A stretch of 34,790 nucleotides of DNA from UBA11606 sp039188975 (GTDB lineage: Bacteria; Actinomycetota; Acidimicrobiia; Acidimicrobiales; Aldehydirespiratoraceae): the NCBI GenBank assembly GCA_039188975.1, contig JBCCYT010000027.1, forward strand, positions 1 through 34,790, written 5' to 3'. Shown here in pieces: positions 15,034-22,337 of the stretch. Numbering within the stretch: the first letter of the stretch is position 1; every line of letters starts with the position of its first letter. The notes beneath the pieces are model-generated. The model was not told where the DNA came from and ran no database searches. It worked only from the letters and a program-made list of their open reading frames with translations. The translations under genes and the position numbers were made by a program.

Positions 15034-16260
15034 GTGAGCGAGGCCACGATTCTGCATGCCGATCTCGACGCGTTCTATGCGTCCGTCGAGCAGCGCGATC
15101 AACCTCGACTCCGAGGCCGGCCAGTAATCGTCGGCGAAGGCGTCGTGATGGCGGCGAGCTACGAAGCGCGAGCGTGCGGCGTGCGTTCAGCAATGAACGG
15201 ACGCCACGCCCGCGAGCTGTGCCCCCATGCCGTCGTCGTGCCGCCCCGCATGGAGGCCTACGGCGAGGCCAGCAACGCCGTGTTCGAGCTGTTCCGAGAC
15301 ATCACGCCCTTTGTGGAACCAATCTCGGTCGACGAAGCATTTCTCGATGTCAGCGGCGCCACCCACCTGTTTGGCTCGCCGACCAAAATCGCCGCCCAAC
15401 TGCGCACCCGCACGCTCGTCGATGTCGGTCTCGCGTTGTCGGTCGGGGTGGCCCGCACCAAGTTCCTGGCCAAAGTCGCAAGCGGCCAGGCCAAACCCGA
15501 CGGGCTCTGTGTCGTCGAACGCGACCGGGAAACCGCGTTCCTGCATCCGTTGCCCGTCGGGGTGCTGTGGGGGGTCGGGCCCGTCACCGAGGCCAAGCTC
15601 AATGACCACGGCATCGAAACGGTCGGTGACCTCGCAGGGACCGGACGAGCCGAACTCCAGACGATGCTCGGTCCCCATGCGGGAACGCACCTTCGGGCAC
15701 TGGCGCACAATCACGACCCGCGACCGGTCGAGTCGTCGCGCCGCGACCGGTCGATGGGCGCCCAACGAGCACTCGGCAACCGGATCCGCAGCCGCGACGA
15801 ATGCCGTACCCTGCTGACCGGCCTGACCGAGAAGGTAGCCGGGCGGTTGCGCAAGGCCGATCGCGTCTGTCGCACCGTCACGGTTCGGTACCGCACCGCC
15901 GAGATGCGAGCCGAGAGCCGTTCGCGCACCCTGCTGGAGCCGACCGCGAGCACCGAAGTGCTCACACGCGTGGCCGATGATCTGCTGTTGTCGTTGATCG
16001 ATGGCCCGCAGGGGCCAGGCAGTCGGCTCGGTCGGGTGGGCTGCAGTCTGATCGGCGTCACCTTCAGCGGCCTCGGTCGCGCCGATGCGGTCCAGCTTGC
16101 GCTGCGTTTTCCCGAAGACGGGAGACCCACCGAGCAGCTCGACTCGATGATTGATCAGATCCGTGGCCGATGGGGCGGCACTGCGGTGGCCCGGGCGTCA
16201 CTCGTCGACGATCGGGGCGGCCTGCCGGTTTTGGCGCGGCCGACTGCGCTCGACAGCTGA
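15034..16260 (+). CDS. dinB: DNA polymerase IV (Y-family translesion polymerase)
   Basis: A protein of 408 residues. The Y-family catalytic motifs are intact: ILHADLDAFYASVEQ (Asp10, Asp12, Phe14-Tyr15) and PISVDEAFLDVSG (Asp100-Glu101). YEARACGVRSAM matches the conserved finger motif, and LSVGVARTKFLAKVAS and KPDGL the later palm motifs. The thumb has the helix-hairpin-helix VGPVTEAKLNDHGIETVGDLA. The little-finger domain follows RSMGAQRALG. It copies past damaged bases at the cost of mutations. No clear C-terminal beta-clamp-binding motif was identified. SOS control is directly visible: a perfect LexA box sits in its promoter. The GTG start at 15034 coincides with the predicted transcription start. 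Confidence 0.95.
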   Translation: MSEATILHADLDAFYASVEQRDQPRLRGRPVIVGEGVVMAASYEARACGVRSAMNGRHARELCPHAVVVPPRMEAYGEASNAVFELFRDITPFVEPISVDEAFLDVSGATHLFGSPTKIAAQLRTRTLVDVGLALSVGVARTKFLAKVASGQAKPDGLCVVERDRETAFLHPLPVGVLWGVGPVTEAKLNDHGIETVGDLAGTGRAELQTMLGPHAGTHLRALAHNHDPRPVESSRRDRSMGAQRALGNRIRSRDECRTLLTGLTEKVAGRLRKADRVCRTVTVRYRTAEMRAESRSRTLLEPTASTEVLTRVADDLLLSLIDGPQGPGSRLGRVGCSLIGVTFSGLGRADAVQLALRFPEDGRPTEQLDSMIDQIRGRWGGTAVARASLVDDRGGLPVLARPTALDS

Positions 16261-16289
16261 CCACCGTTGCCGGTCACCAGCGGTGCGAC

Positions 16290-16303
16290 CCCGGAGTGCC
16301 GGG
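16290..16303. terminator. Short hairpin between convergent dinB and lipoprotein genes
   Basis: CCCGG (16290-16294) and CCGGG (16299-16303) form a 5-bp stem with a 4-nt loop, between the two stop codons. There is no T-run, so it is only a weak bidirectional terminator candidate. Confidence 0.25.
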
Positions 16304-16306
16304 CCG

Positions 16307-16681
16307 CTAGTCGAAGAGATAGTCGAGCGACCCGGCCGCAAGTGCCGCGCGAGCCGCGTCGAGTTCGTCTCGAGTGAAGGCGCCATCAGCAAAGGCAACC
16401 TCGATGTCGCCGCCGGTCTGCAAGACGATCGCGGCGTTGATCACGCCCTCGGGATTGAGGCTCGGGTCATCGAGAAACGACGGGGTCACGAACCCGACGT
16501 CGTTCTCGGTCGAGGCGATGTCGCTCGACTCGGCGGTCACCTGACGAGCAACGCCAAGATCGGCATCGACCACGTCGGTTCCCGATCCGGTTGGCTCACC
16601 GCCGTCACTGCCCGATGCGCAGGCCGCCGTCGCCACCAACGCAGCGAGCACAACGCTTCGACGAAAGAGACCCGCGGCCAT
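16307..16681 (-). CDS. Small putative lipoprotein
   Basis: A protein of 124 residues. The signal sequence (RRSVVLAALVATAAC) ends in a lipobox-like TAAC with the acylated Cys at about position 21. A Gly/Ser/Asp-rich stretch (ASGSDGGEPTGSGT) follows, as is typical of mature lipoproteins. The rest is acidic and shows no recognised domain: a short central part, then EVAFADGAFTRDELDAARAALAAGSLDYLF, which looks like a helical hairpin. It should be anchored on the outer face of the cytoplasmic membrane. It is convergent with dinB and divergent from the PPOX gene. Function unknown. Confidence 0.7.
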   Translation of the reverse strand: MAAGLFRRSVVLAALVATAACASGSDGGEPTGSGTDVVDADLGVARQVTAESSDIASTENDVGFVTPSFLDDPSLNPEGVINAAIVLQTGGDIEVAFADGAFTRDELDAARAALAAGSLDYLFD

Positions 16682-16765
16682 ACCGTCAGGGTCGGCGCCA
16701 CGGAGCGTGGTCGTGAGTGTCTGCGCTCAGGATGGGCCGAACGACTCATCTGCTAGACCACCCGT

Positions 16766-17182
16766 ATGGATATCCCCCAGGCTCTCACATGGGCCGCGAC
16801 ACAAACCCACGGGGTGTTGATCACCCTCCGCAAGGACGGCCGGGCCCAGTCGTCCGATGTCGTCTTCACCGTCATCGACCATCAGATCTGTATCTCGCTG
16901 ACCGACGACCGAGCCAAGACCCGCAACATGCGAAGAGACCCACGCGTCGTGTTCCACATCACCAGTCCGGGGTCGTGGTCCTATGCATCGATCGACGCCA
17001 CCGCCGATCTCATGCCGGTCACAACCGATCCTGGAGACGCAACCGCCGACGCCCTCGTGGCGGTCTACCGAGACGTCGCCGGCGAACACGACGACTGGGA
17101 CGAGTTCCGGGCCGCCATGATCGACGAGGGCCGCCTCGTCGCCCGGCTCACACCCAACTCGGTGACCGGCCAAGTCCACTGA
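16766..17182 (+). CDS. PPOX-class F420-dependent oxidoreductase (FMN-binding split barrel)
   Basis: A protein of 138 residues with the flavin/deazaflavin split-barrel pattern. GVLITLRKDGRAQSSDVVFTV is the paired first strands and ICISLTDDRAKTRNMRRDPRVVFHI the cofactor-phosphate-binding strand-helix (T-x-x-x-A-K-x-x-N-[LMI]-x-R-[DN]-P). This is diagnostic of small PPOX-class F420 enzymes in actinobacteria, which bind F420 or a related cofactor. The substrate is not predictable. A TAGACC hexamer, a relaxed -10, ends 6 nt before the ATG. It is the first gene of an apparent three-gene operon with an unknown protein and a HAD nucleotidase. Confidence 0.87.
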   Translation: MDIPQALTWAATQTHGVLITLRKDGRAQSSDVVFTVIDHQICISLTDDRAKTRNMRRDPRVVFHITSPGSWSYASIDATADLMPVTTDPGDATADALVAVYRDVAGEHDDWDEFRAAMIDEGRLVARLTPNSVTGQVH

Positions 17183-17198
17183 ACGAGTCGACACCCGG

Positions 17199-17672
17199 GT
17201 GGAACAGAACTTCTTCGACCATGTTCGAGATGCCGCCGAGAGCCTGCTCGGCGGCGAACACGGGACGTTTCGCGGCACCAGCCACCGTCGCGGCGTGAAG
17301 GTCTGGATCGACGCCGACACTGGCAGCACCTCGAGCGATGGCAAGGCCCCGAAAGAGCACTACGAGGCGCAACTGATTCGGGTCGGGGGCGACGTCGGCC
17401 TCGAGATCGGCTTCCATGCCGAGCATCGAGACCCCGCCCACAACGCCCTCGTCCTCGACACGTTGCATCAGCGCGAATCGGCCTGGCGACCCGAACTCGG
17501 CGACGAAGCCGAAGCGGGGGCGTTCCTCGGCAACGACGACTGGGTCCGTCTGTCGGAAGTGTGGCCCGCCCCTGACCCCGACGACCCGGAAGCGCCGATG
17601 GAAATCGCTGCTCGGCTCGCCGACTATGTCGACGCCATCGAGTCGGCCCGGCGCCAGACTGGTGAGCGATGA
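17199..17672 (+). CDS. Hypothetical protein in the PPOX/nucleotidase operon
   Basis: A protein of 157 residues that I do not recognise. It begins MEQNFFDHVRDAAESLLGG, an amphipathic helix, followed by a beta-rich part (TFRGTSHRRGVKVWID, EAQLIRVGGDVGLEIGFHAEH). It ends in an acidic part rich in Asp, Glu and Trp (WRPELGDEAEAGAFLGNDDWVRLSEVWP). No signal peptide or membrane segment is present. The GTG start is 16 bases after the PPOX stop, and the stop overlaps the next start in an ATGA. Position between the two enzymes suggests co-expression. The HAEH and neighbouring charged residues could bind a ligand or nucleic acid, but that is conjecture. Confidence 0.7.
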   Translation: MEQNFFDHVRDAAESLLGGEHGTFRGTSHRRGVKVWIDADTGSTSSDGKAPKEHYEAQLIRVGGDVGLEIGFHAEHRDPAHNALVLDTLHQRESAWRPELGDEAEAGAFLGNDDWVRLSEVWPAPDPDDPEAPMEIAARLADYVDAIESARRQTGER

Positions 17673-19078
17673 GCCAACCCGACTCCCCCGAACGCGGACT
17701 GTTCTGCAACCGAACCCTGAACCTGCGCGGCGTGCGCGCCATCGGGTACGACATGGATTACACGTTGATCCACTATCACGTCGACGAATGGGAACGGGCG
17801 GCATTCGAACACGCTCGAGATCGGCTCACCGACCAGGGATGGCCGGTCGATGACCTCCTGTTCGACCCCGAGGCCTTCACGCTGGGTCTGACCTTTGACC
17901 TCGAGCTCGGCAACCTCGTGAAGGCGACCCGGTTCGGGTATGTCGTGCGAGTCCAGCACGGCACCGACGTGCTTACCTTCGATCAACAGCGACGCGCGTA
18001 CGACGGCGAGATCATCGAACTGGGATCTGAACGCTTTGAGTTCATGAACACCTTGTTCGAACTCAGCCGGGCGTCGCTGTGGACGCAGCTCGTCGCCAAG
18101 CACGACATCAAGCCACTCCCCGGCGTGAACTCCTACGCCACGCTGTACCGAGCGATCGACTCCGCCCTCGGCGCAGCCCACGTCGAAGGGGCGCTCAAAC
18201 AGCAGATCGTCGACAACCCCGAACGGTTCGTCGATCGGGACCCGGCCCTGGTGGCCACCCTGCGAGACCAACGGCTGGCCGGGAAGCAGCTGCTGCTGAT
18301 CACCAACTCCGAGTGGTGGTACACCCAGCGGATGATGGCCTGGTGCTTCGACGACGCACTACCCGATGGGGAGACCTGGCGCGACCTGTTCGACCTGGTG
18401 ATCGTCGCTGCGGCCAAACCGCGGTTCTTCGCGGAACGAGGCCCGATCTATCGACTGGTCGACACCGAACAGGGGCTGCTCGAACCTCACGTCGGTCCGC
18501 TGGAAGCCGGCGAGGTCTACCACGGCGGCAACGCCATGATGGTAGAAGCAGCACTCGGACACGAAGCGAGCCAATTCCTCTACGTCGGTGACCACCTGTT
18601 CGGTGACGTCCACGTCACCAAAGACCTCCTGCGCTGGCGAACCTGCCTGATCGCCCGAGAGATGGAAGCCGAAGTTCGAGCCGCCAGCGACTTTGCACCC
18701 GACGAGGCCCTGCTCGGCCGGATGATGGCGGCGAAGACCACACTCGAAGAACGACATGCTCGCCTGCGGATGCAACGCCGCCACCAGGTCGTGGCCCGCG
18801 AGAACCACGACGAGATCGACGAGCACATCGCAGCAACCGCAGCCGAAATCACCGCGATCGACGACGAAATCGCACCGATCGCCCGAGCGGCAACCCTGCA
18901 AGGCAACCCATCTTGGGGTCCACTGATGCGAGCAGGGGTCGACAAGAGCCTCTTCGCCCGACAGGTCGAGAAGTACGCCGACGTGTACACCAGCCGGGTC
19001 AGCAACTTCGGCCGGGCCACGCCCTACGGGTACCTGCGAGCTGCACGCGGCTCCCTCCCCCACGACGACGCCAGCTGA
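17669..19078 (+). CDS. HAD-superfamily 5'-nucleotidase (IMP/GMP-type, HAD-IG family)
   Basis: A protein of 469 residues, matching the cytosolic 5'-nucleotidase II-like (HAD-IG) family. The HAD nucleophile motif is GYDMDYTL, with Asp28 and Asp30. Motif II follows in LLLITNSEWWY, and the acidic motif in FLYVGDHLFGDVHVTK. These enzymes dephosphorylate purine 5'-monophosphates in the cytosol. The C-terminal third is a helical region rich in Arg and Glu (LEERHARLRMQRRHQVVARENHDE), with coiled-coil character. The ending FARQVEKYADVYTSRVSNF resembles the family's conserved tail. ATG 17669 overlaps the previous stop (ATGA), so it is translationally coupled as the third gene of the operon. Confidence 0.88.
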   Translation: MSQPDSPERGLFCNRTLNLRGVRAIGYDMDYTLIHYHVDEWERAAFEHARDRLTDQGWPVDDLLFDPEAFTLGLTFDLELGNLVKATRFGYVVRVQHGTDVLTFDQQRRAYDGEIIELGSERFEFMNTLFELSRASLWTQLVAKHDIKPLPGVNSYATLYRAIDSALGAAHVEGALKQQIVDNPERFVDRDPALVATLRDQRLAGKQLLLITNSEWWYTQRMMAWCFDDALPDGETWRDLFDLVIVAAAKPRFFAERGPIYRLVDTEQGLLEPHVGPLEAGEVYHGGNAMMVEAALGHEASQFLYVGDHLFGDVHVTKDLLRWRTCLIAREMEAEVRAASDFAPDEALLGRMMAAKTTLEERHARLRMQRRHQVVARENHDEIDEHIAATAAEITAIDDEIAPIARAATLQGNPSWGPLMRAGVDKSLFARQVEKYADVYTSRVSNFGRATPYGYLRAARGSLPHDDAS

Positions 19079-19090
19079 CTGCATCCCCGT

Positions 19091-19105
19091 TCAGCCTTCG
19101 GCTGA
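19091..19105. terminator. Short hairpin after the nucleotidase gene
   Basis: TCAGCC (19091-19096) and GGCTGA (19100-19105) form a 6-bp stem with loop TTC, 12 bases after the stop at 19078. There is no T-run. It could end the operon or simply be a stable RNA tail. Confidence 0.3.
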
Positions 19106-19122
19106 CAGCACCCCCACGCAGC

Positions 19123-19148
19123 CTGACACTCTTGCAGAAAAGTGTCAG
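19123..19148. promoter_or_regulatory. Long palindromic operator candidate before the LLM operon
   Basis: CTGACACT (19123-19130) and AGTGTCAG (19141-19148) are perfect 8-bp inverted arms with a 10-bp spacer. The site spans the -35 position of the promoter whose -10 is TAGGGT at 19154-19159. Size and symmetry suit a dimeric TetR-type repressor (inference). A hairpin in the upstream transcript is the alternative, but no T-run follows. Confidence 0.5.
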
Positions 19149-19153
19149 TGGGT

Positions 19154-19159
19154 TAGGGT
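19154..19159 (+). promoter_or_regulatory. -10 element of the LLM operon (leaderless)
   Basis: TAGGGT ends 6 nt before ATG 19166. CTTGCA (19131-19136), 17 bp upstream, is a weak -35 lying inside the palindrome spacer. There is no Shine-Dalgarno sequence. Confidence 0.5.
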
Positions 19160-19165
19160 GGGGCC

Positions 19166-20128
19166 ATGACCCGTCTTGGCTACCAAATCCCCAACTTCAC
19201 CTACCCCGGCAAGAACGACGCCGACATCTTCCCAACGGTCGTGAAGCAAGCCAAAGCCGCCGAAGAAGCGGGCTTCGACCGAGTCTTCGTGATGGATCAC
19301 TTCTACCAGTTGCCCGGAATCGGCGACCCCGACGACCCCATGTTCGAGTGCTACACGATCCTCGGGGCGCTGGCGCAGCACACCGAAAAGGTCCGCCTCT
19401 CGGCCCTCGTCACCGGCAACACCTACCGCAACCCAGCCATTTTGGCGAAAACCATCACCACGCTCGACCATGTCTCAGGCGGTCGGGCGACCCTCGGCAT
19501 CGGCTCTGGCTGGTTCGAGCTCGAACACGACGCGTACGGCATTCCGTTCAACACGTTCAGCGAGCGCTTCGAGAAACTGGAAGAGGCGCTGCAGATCATC
19601 GTGCCGATGTTGAACGGTGAGCGACCGACCCTGGACGGAACCCACTATCAGGTGGCCGACGCGATCAACTCGCCGGCCCCGCTCAGCACGATTCCCATCA
19701 TGATCGGTGGGTCCGGCGAGAAGAAGACGTTGCGGATGGTGGCGCAGTACGCCAACGAGTCGAACCTGACGTGCACCGTCGAGGAAATCCCCCGCAAGCT
19801 CGACGCCCTGGCCGGACACTGCGAGCGGCTCGGCCGCGACCGCTCCGACATCAAGGTCACCAAACTGGTGATGGGTGTGATCGGACGCACGATGGAAGAA
19901 GCAGAGGCGTCCATCGACGAGTTCATCGCCCTGCACGGCTGGCCCGCGGAAGTCGCGGCGATGTACAAGGGCATGGCGACGATGGGCGACCCGGACTCGT
20001 TCGGTGAGCAGATCAAGGCAATGATCGACGCCGGGCTCGATGGCGTCACTCTCAACCTGGTGCCGAACGGGCACGATCCCGAGATGGTCGCGCTTGCGGC
20101 GGAATGCGCAGACGCAGCAATCGGTTGA
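19166..20128 (+). CDS. LLM-class F420-dependent oxidoreductase
   Basis: A protein of 320 residues of the luciferase-like monooxygenase fold. Family marks are LGYQIPNFTYPG at the first strand, AAEEAGFDRVFVMDHFYQLPG, and VRLSALVTGNTYRNPAILAKTITTLDHVSGGRATLGIGSGWFE. These are typical of F420-dependent LLM enzymes of actinobacteria. Such enzymes use reduced or oxidised F420, or FMN, on varied substrates; none can be named here. It is cytosolic. The gene is first in an apparent operon (7 bases to the DsbA-like gene, which overlaps the deaminase). Transcription should start at the ATG, behind a TAGGGT -10 and a 26-bp palindrome that probably binds a regulator. Confidence 0.88.
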   Translation: MTRLGYQIPNFTYPGKNDADIFPTVVKQAKAAEEAGFDRVFVMDHFYQLPGIGDPDDPMFECYTILGALAQHTEKVRLSALVTGNTYRNPAILAKTITTLDHVSGGRATLGIGSGWFELEHDAYGIPFNTFSERFEKLEEALQIIVPMLNGERPTLDGTHYQVADAINSPAPLSTIPIMIGGSGEKKTLRMVAQYANESNLTCTVEEIPRKLDALAGHCERLGRDRSDIKVTKLVMGVIGRTMEEAEASIDEFIALHGWPAEVAAMYKGMATMGDPDSFGEQIKAMIDAGLDGVTLNLVPNGHDPEMVALAAECADAAIG

Positions 20129-20135
20129 TGTCGCC

Positions 20136-20969
20136 ATGGCCGACACCACCACCTCTGACCCGACCGCTGACCCCACCGCTGACCCCACCTCTGACCCCAT
20201 CTATGACCCCATCTATGACATTGAGTTCTTCTGGGACCCGGTGTGTCCGTTTGCGTGGATCACGTCGCGCTGGGTCACGGAGGTCGCAACCCAAACCGGG
20301 CTGACGGTGGATTGGCGTTTCATCTCCCTCCGCCTTCTCAACAAAGAGAAGGATTACGCCACCGACTTCCCGCCCGAGTACGAGCAGGGCCACACCGCCG
20401 GGCTCCGCTTCCTTCGGGTTGCGGCAGCAGTGCGGGCCGAACTCGGCAAGGCGCCGATGGGAGCGCTCGTCGATGCGTTCGGAGAGAGCTGGTGGAACCT
20501 CACACCTGCCGAAGCCGTCGAGTCCGGCGCACGGGACCGCTTGAGCACCGACGCGCACGCTCGCGACGTTCTCGAGGCCGCTGGGCTCGACCCCGACTTC
20601 GCCACCGCACTCGATGACACATCGTGGGATGAGCACCTCGATGCGGAAACCGAGCTGGCGTTGAGCCGCACCGGTCGTGACGTCGGCACGCCGATCATCA
20701 CGTTCAATCGAACCGACGGGCACGCGCTGTCGTTCTTTGGCCCGGTGATCTCCCGGGTGCCTTCGCCCGAACAAGCGGTGCCGCTGTGGGAGGCCGTCAC
20801 CACGCTGGCCGAGTTCCCCGGCTTCGCGGAGATGAAGCGTAGCATGCGCGAGGTTCCGCAGCTGCGGGTGATCGGAGGACTGACCGACGAGCCCGCGCAG
20901 GAGGATTGGACGGGCGGCCATCGCCGAGGCCATCTGGCAAGCGACCGCGAGGCGGACACCGCCGAGTGA
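20136..20969 (+). CDS. DsbA-family protein (mycothiol-dependent nitroreductase/Rv2466c-like)
   Basis: A protein of 277 residues with a thioredoxin-like DsbA fold. DIEFFWDPVCPFAWITSRWV places a Cys-Pro-Phe-Ala motif at residues 37-40, against CPWC in Rv2466c, so the second redox cysteine is missing. GTPIITF later is the conserved cis-proline region, and a helical insert lies between. The family includes mycothiol-linked reductases and HCCA isomerase-like proteins; the substrate is unknown. ATG 20136 lies 7 bases after the LLM stop. Residues 7-28 are a repetitive Asp-Pro-rich insert encoded by a 12-bp tandem repeat, which may be an unstructured N-terminal tail. The stop overlaps the next start (GTGA). 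Confidence 0.82.
   Translation: MADTTTSDPTADPTADPTSDPIYDPIYDIEFFWDPVCPFAWITSRWVTEVATQTGLTVDWRFISLRLLNKEKDYATDFPPEYEQGHTAGLRFLRVAAAVRAELGKAPMGALVDAFGESWWNLTPAEAVESGARDRLSTDAHARDVLEAAGLDPDFATALDDTSWDEHLDAETELALSRTGRDVGTPIITFNRTDGHALSFFGPVISRVPSPEQAVPLWEAVTTLAEFPGFAEMKRSMREVPQLRVIGGLTDEPAQEDWTGGHRRGHLASDREADTAE
20154..20213 (+). repeat. Five-unit 12-bp tandem repeat inside the DsbA-like gene
   Basis: Units start at 20154, 20166, 20178, 20190 and 20202, plus a half unit. Each is a variant of [TG][CA]TGACCC[CG]A[CT]C and encodes four residues such as ADPT, SDPI or YDPI. Units 2 and 3 are identical. The period is a multiple of 3, so copy-number change would keep the frame. Confidence 0.8.
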
Positions 20970-22303
20970 GCAGCTTCACCCTCGAGGCGACCCGCTATCA
21001 GACCCCGACGCCTGACCGACTCGAGGCAGGCCGGGTCGTGATGGCGATCTCGGACGGGTCCATCGACGCGGTTGAGCCCGCCGGTACTCCCGAGGCGACA
21101 GCGCTGGCCGAGCGATTCGGTGATCACCGGGTTGCGGCCGATACCGAGGTGCTCGTTCCCGGGTTCGTTGATCTCCACATTCACGCGCCCCAGTGGCAAC
21201 AGAACGGCACTGCGCTCGACCTTGCGCTCGACGAATGGCTGTTCACGTACACCTTTCCGCTCGAGGCTCGCTTCGCAGACCGCACCGTCGCAGAAGCGGT
21301 GTATCCCGATCTCGTCGCAACCCTTCTCGCTCATGGCACGACGACGGCGGTGTATCTCTCATCGGTCCACGAGGAAGCCACCGTCGTCTTGGCCGAAACC
21401 TGCCGCGACGCTGGCCAACGAGCGTTCGTCGGGCGGGTCACCATGGACCACCCCGAAGGTACGCCGGAGTTCTACCGCGACGTGTCTGCTGCCGCGGGCA
21501 TTGAAGCCAGTCGACGATCGATCGACGACATTCGCGGGCTCGACGGCGGCGGCGATCGGGTCCGCCCGATCATCACCCCCCGCTTCTCGCCTGCGTGCAC
21601 CGACGAGCTGTTGCAGGGTCTCGGAGACCTGGCCGCCGCAACCGGCGTTCCCGTGCAAACCCACGATTCGGAGAGCGACTGGGCCCACGCGTACTCGTTC
21701 GAGCGCTTCGGGGTCAGCGACACGACCGCGCTCGACCGCTTTGGTCTGCTTCGCGAGCACACGCTGCTCGCACACAGCAACCACGTCACCGCGGCCGACC
21801 TGGAGCGCATCGCCAGCCGAGGCGCAGCGATTGCGCACTGCCCGATCAGCAACGCGTACTTCGCCAACGCCGTCCTCCCCATCCACGACGTCCTCCGGTC
21901 CGGCGCCCGGATCGGGCTCGGAACCGACATTGGCGCCGGCGTCCGACCCGGAGTGTTCCAGCAGATCCACGACGCCGTCACGTTCTCTCGGATACGACAC
22001 GATGGCGTCGACGCGTCCATTCCCGCAGCGACCCGCGGCGTCTCCGGTTCAGCGATCGACACGATCGCCGGGTTTTGGCTGGCAACCGCAGGCGGGGCCG
22101 AGGCGCTGGGGCAGCCGGTCGGGCTGCTCGAACCGGGTCACCGATTCGACGCAGTGCTGTTCGACACCACAACGCCCGGTGGCGTGATCCGGCCGCTCGA
22201 TCTCGACGACGACACCAGGCGGTTCGAGAAGTTGGTGCGACTGTCGACAACCCACGACATCGCCGAGGTTTGGGTCGACGGGGTGTCGGTTCACCGACGT
22301 TGA
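20966..22303 (+). CDS. guaD: Guanine deaminase-like amidohydrolase
   Basis: A protein of 445 residues of the amidohydrolase superfamily. Metal ligands are His71 and His73 in PGFVDLHIHAPQ, His233 in VQTHDSESDW, His270 in LLAHSNHV, and Asp321 in GLGTDIGAG. The stretches YTFPLEARFAD, HGTTTAVYLSS and IITPRFSPACTDELL closely follow guanine deaminases (the TPRF and DELL elements are family marks). It would convert guanine to xanthine in the cytosol. The loop after HCPISNAYFANAV departs from the usual S-N-x-x-L-x-S-G pattern, so a related purine or heterocycle is possible. GTG 20966 overlaps the DsbA-like stop (GTGA). It is third in the LLM operon. Confidence 0.82.
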   Translation: MSSFTLEATRYQTPTPDRLEAGRVVMAISDGSIDAVEPAGTPEATALAERFGDHRVAADTEVLVPGFVDLHIHAPQWQQNGTALDLALDEWLFTYTFPLEARFADRTVAEAVYPDLVATLLAHGTTTAVYLSSVHEEATVVLAETCRDAGQRAFVGRVTMDHPEGTPEFYRDVSAAAGIEASRRSIDDIRGLDGGGDRVRPIITPRFSPACTDELLQGLGDLAAATGVPVQTHDSESDWAHAYSFERFGVSDTTALDRFGLLREHTLLAHSNHVTAADLERIASRGAAIAHCPISNAYFANAVLPIHDVLRSGARIGLGTDIGAGVRPGVFQQIHDAVTFSRIRHDGVDASIPAATRGVSGSAIDTIAGFWLATAGGAEALGQPVGLLEPGHRFDAVLFDTTTPGGVIRPLDLDDDTRRFEKLVRLSTTHDIAEVWVDGVSVHRR

Positions 22304-22337
22304 CGGGAACTCTCGGGCCTGCACCGACGTTCTCGTC

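Noticed and set aside
21359..22000. Minus-strand frame of 213 codons within the guanine deaminase gene
   Set aside because: Opposite strand of a gene with all metal-binding motifs; no domain in the translation.
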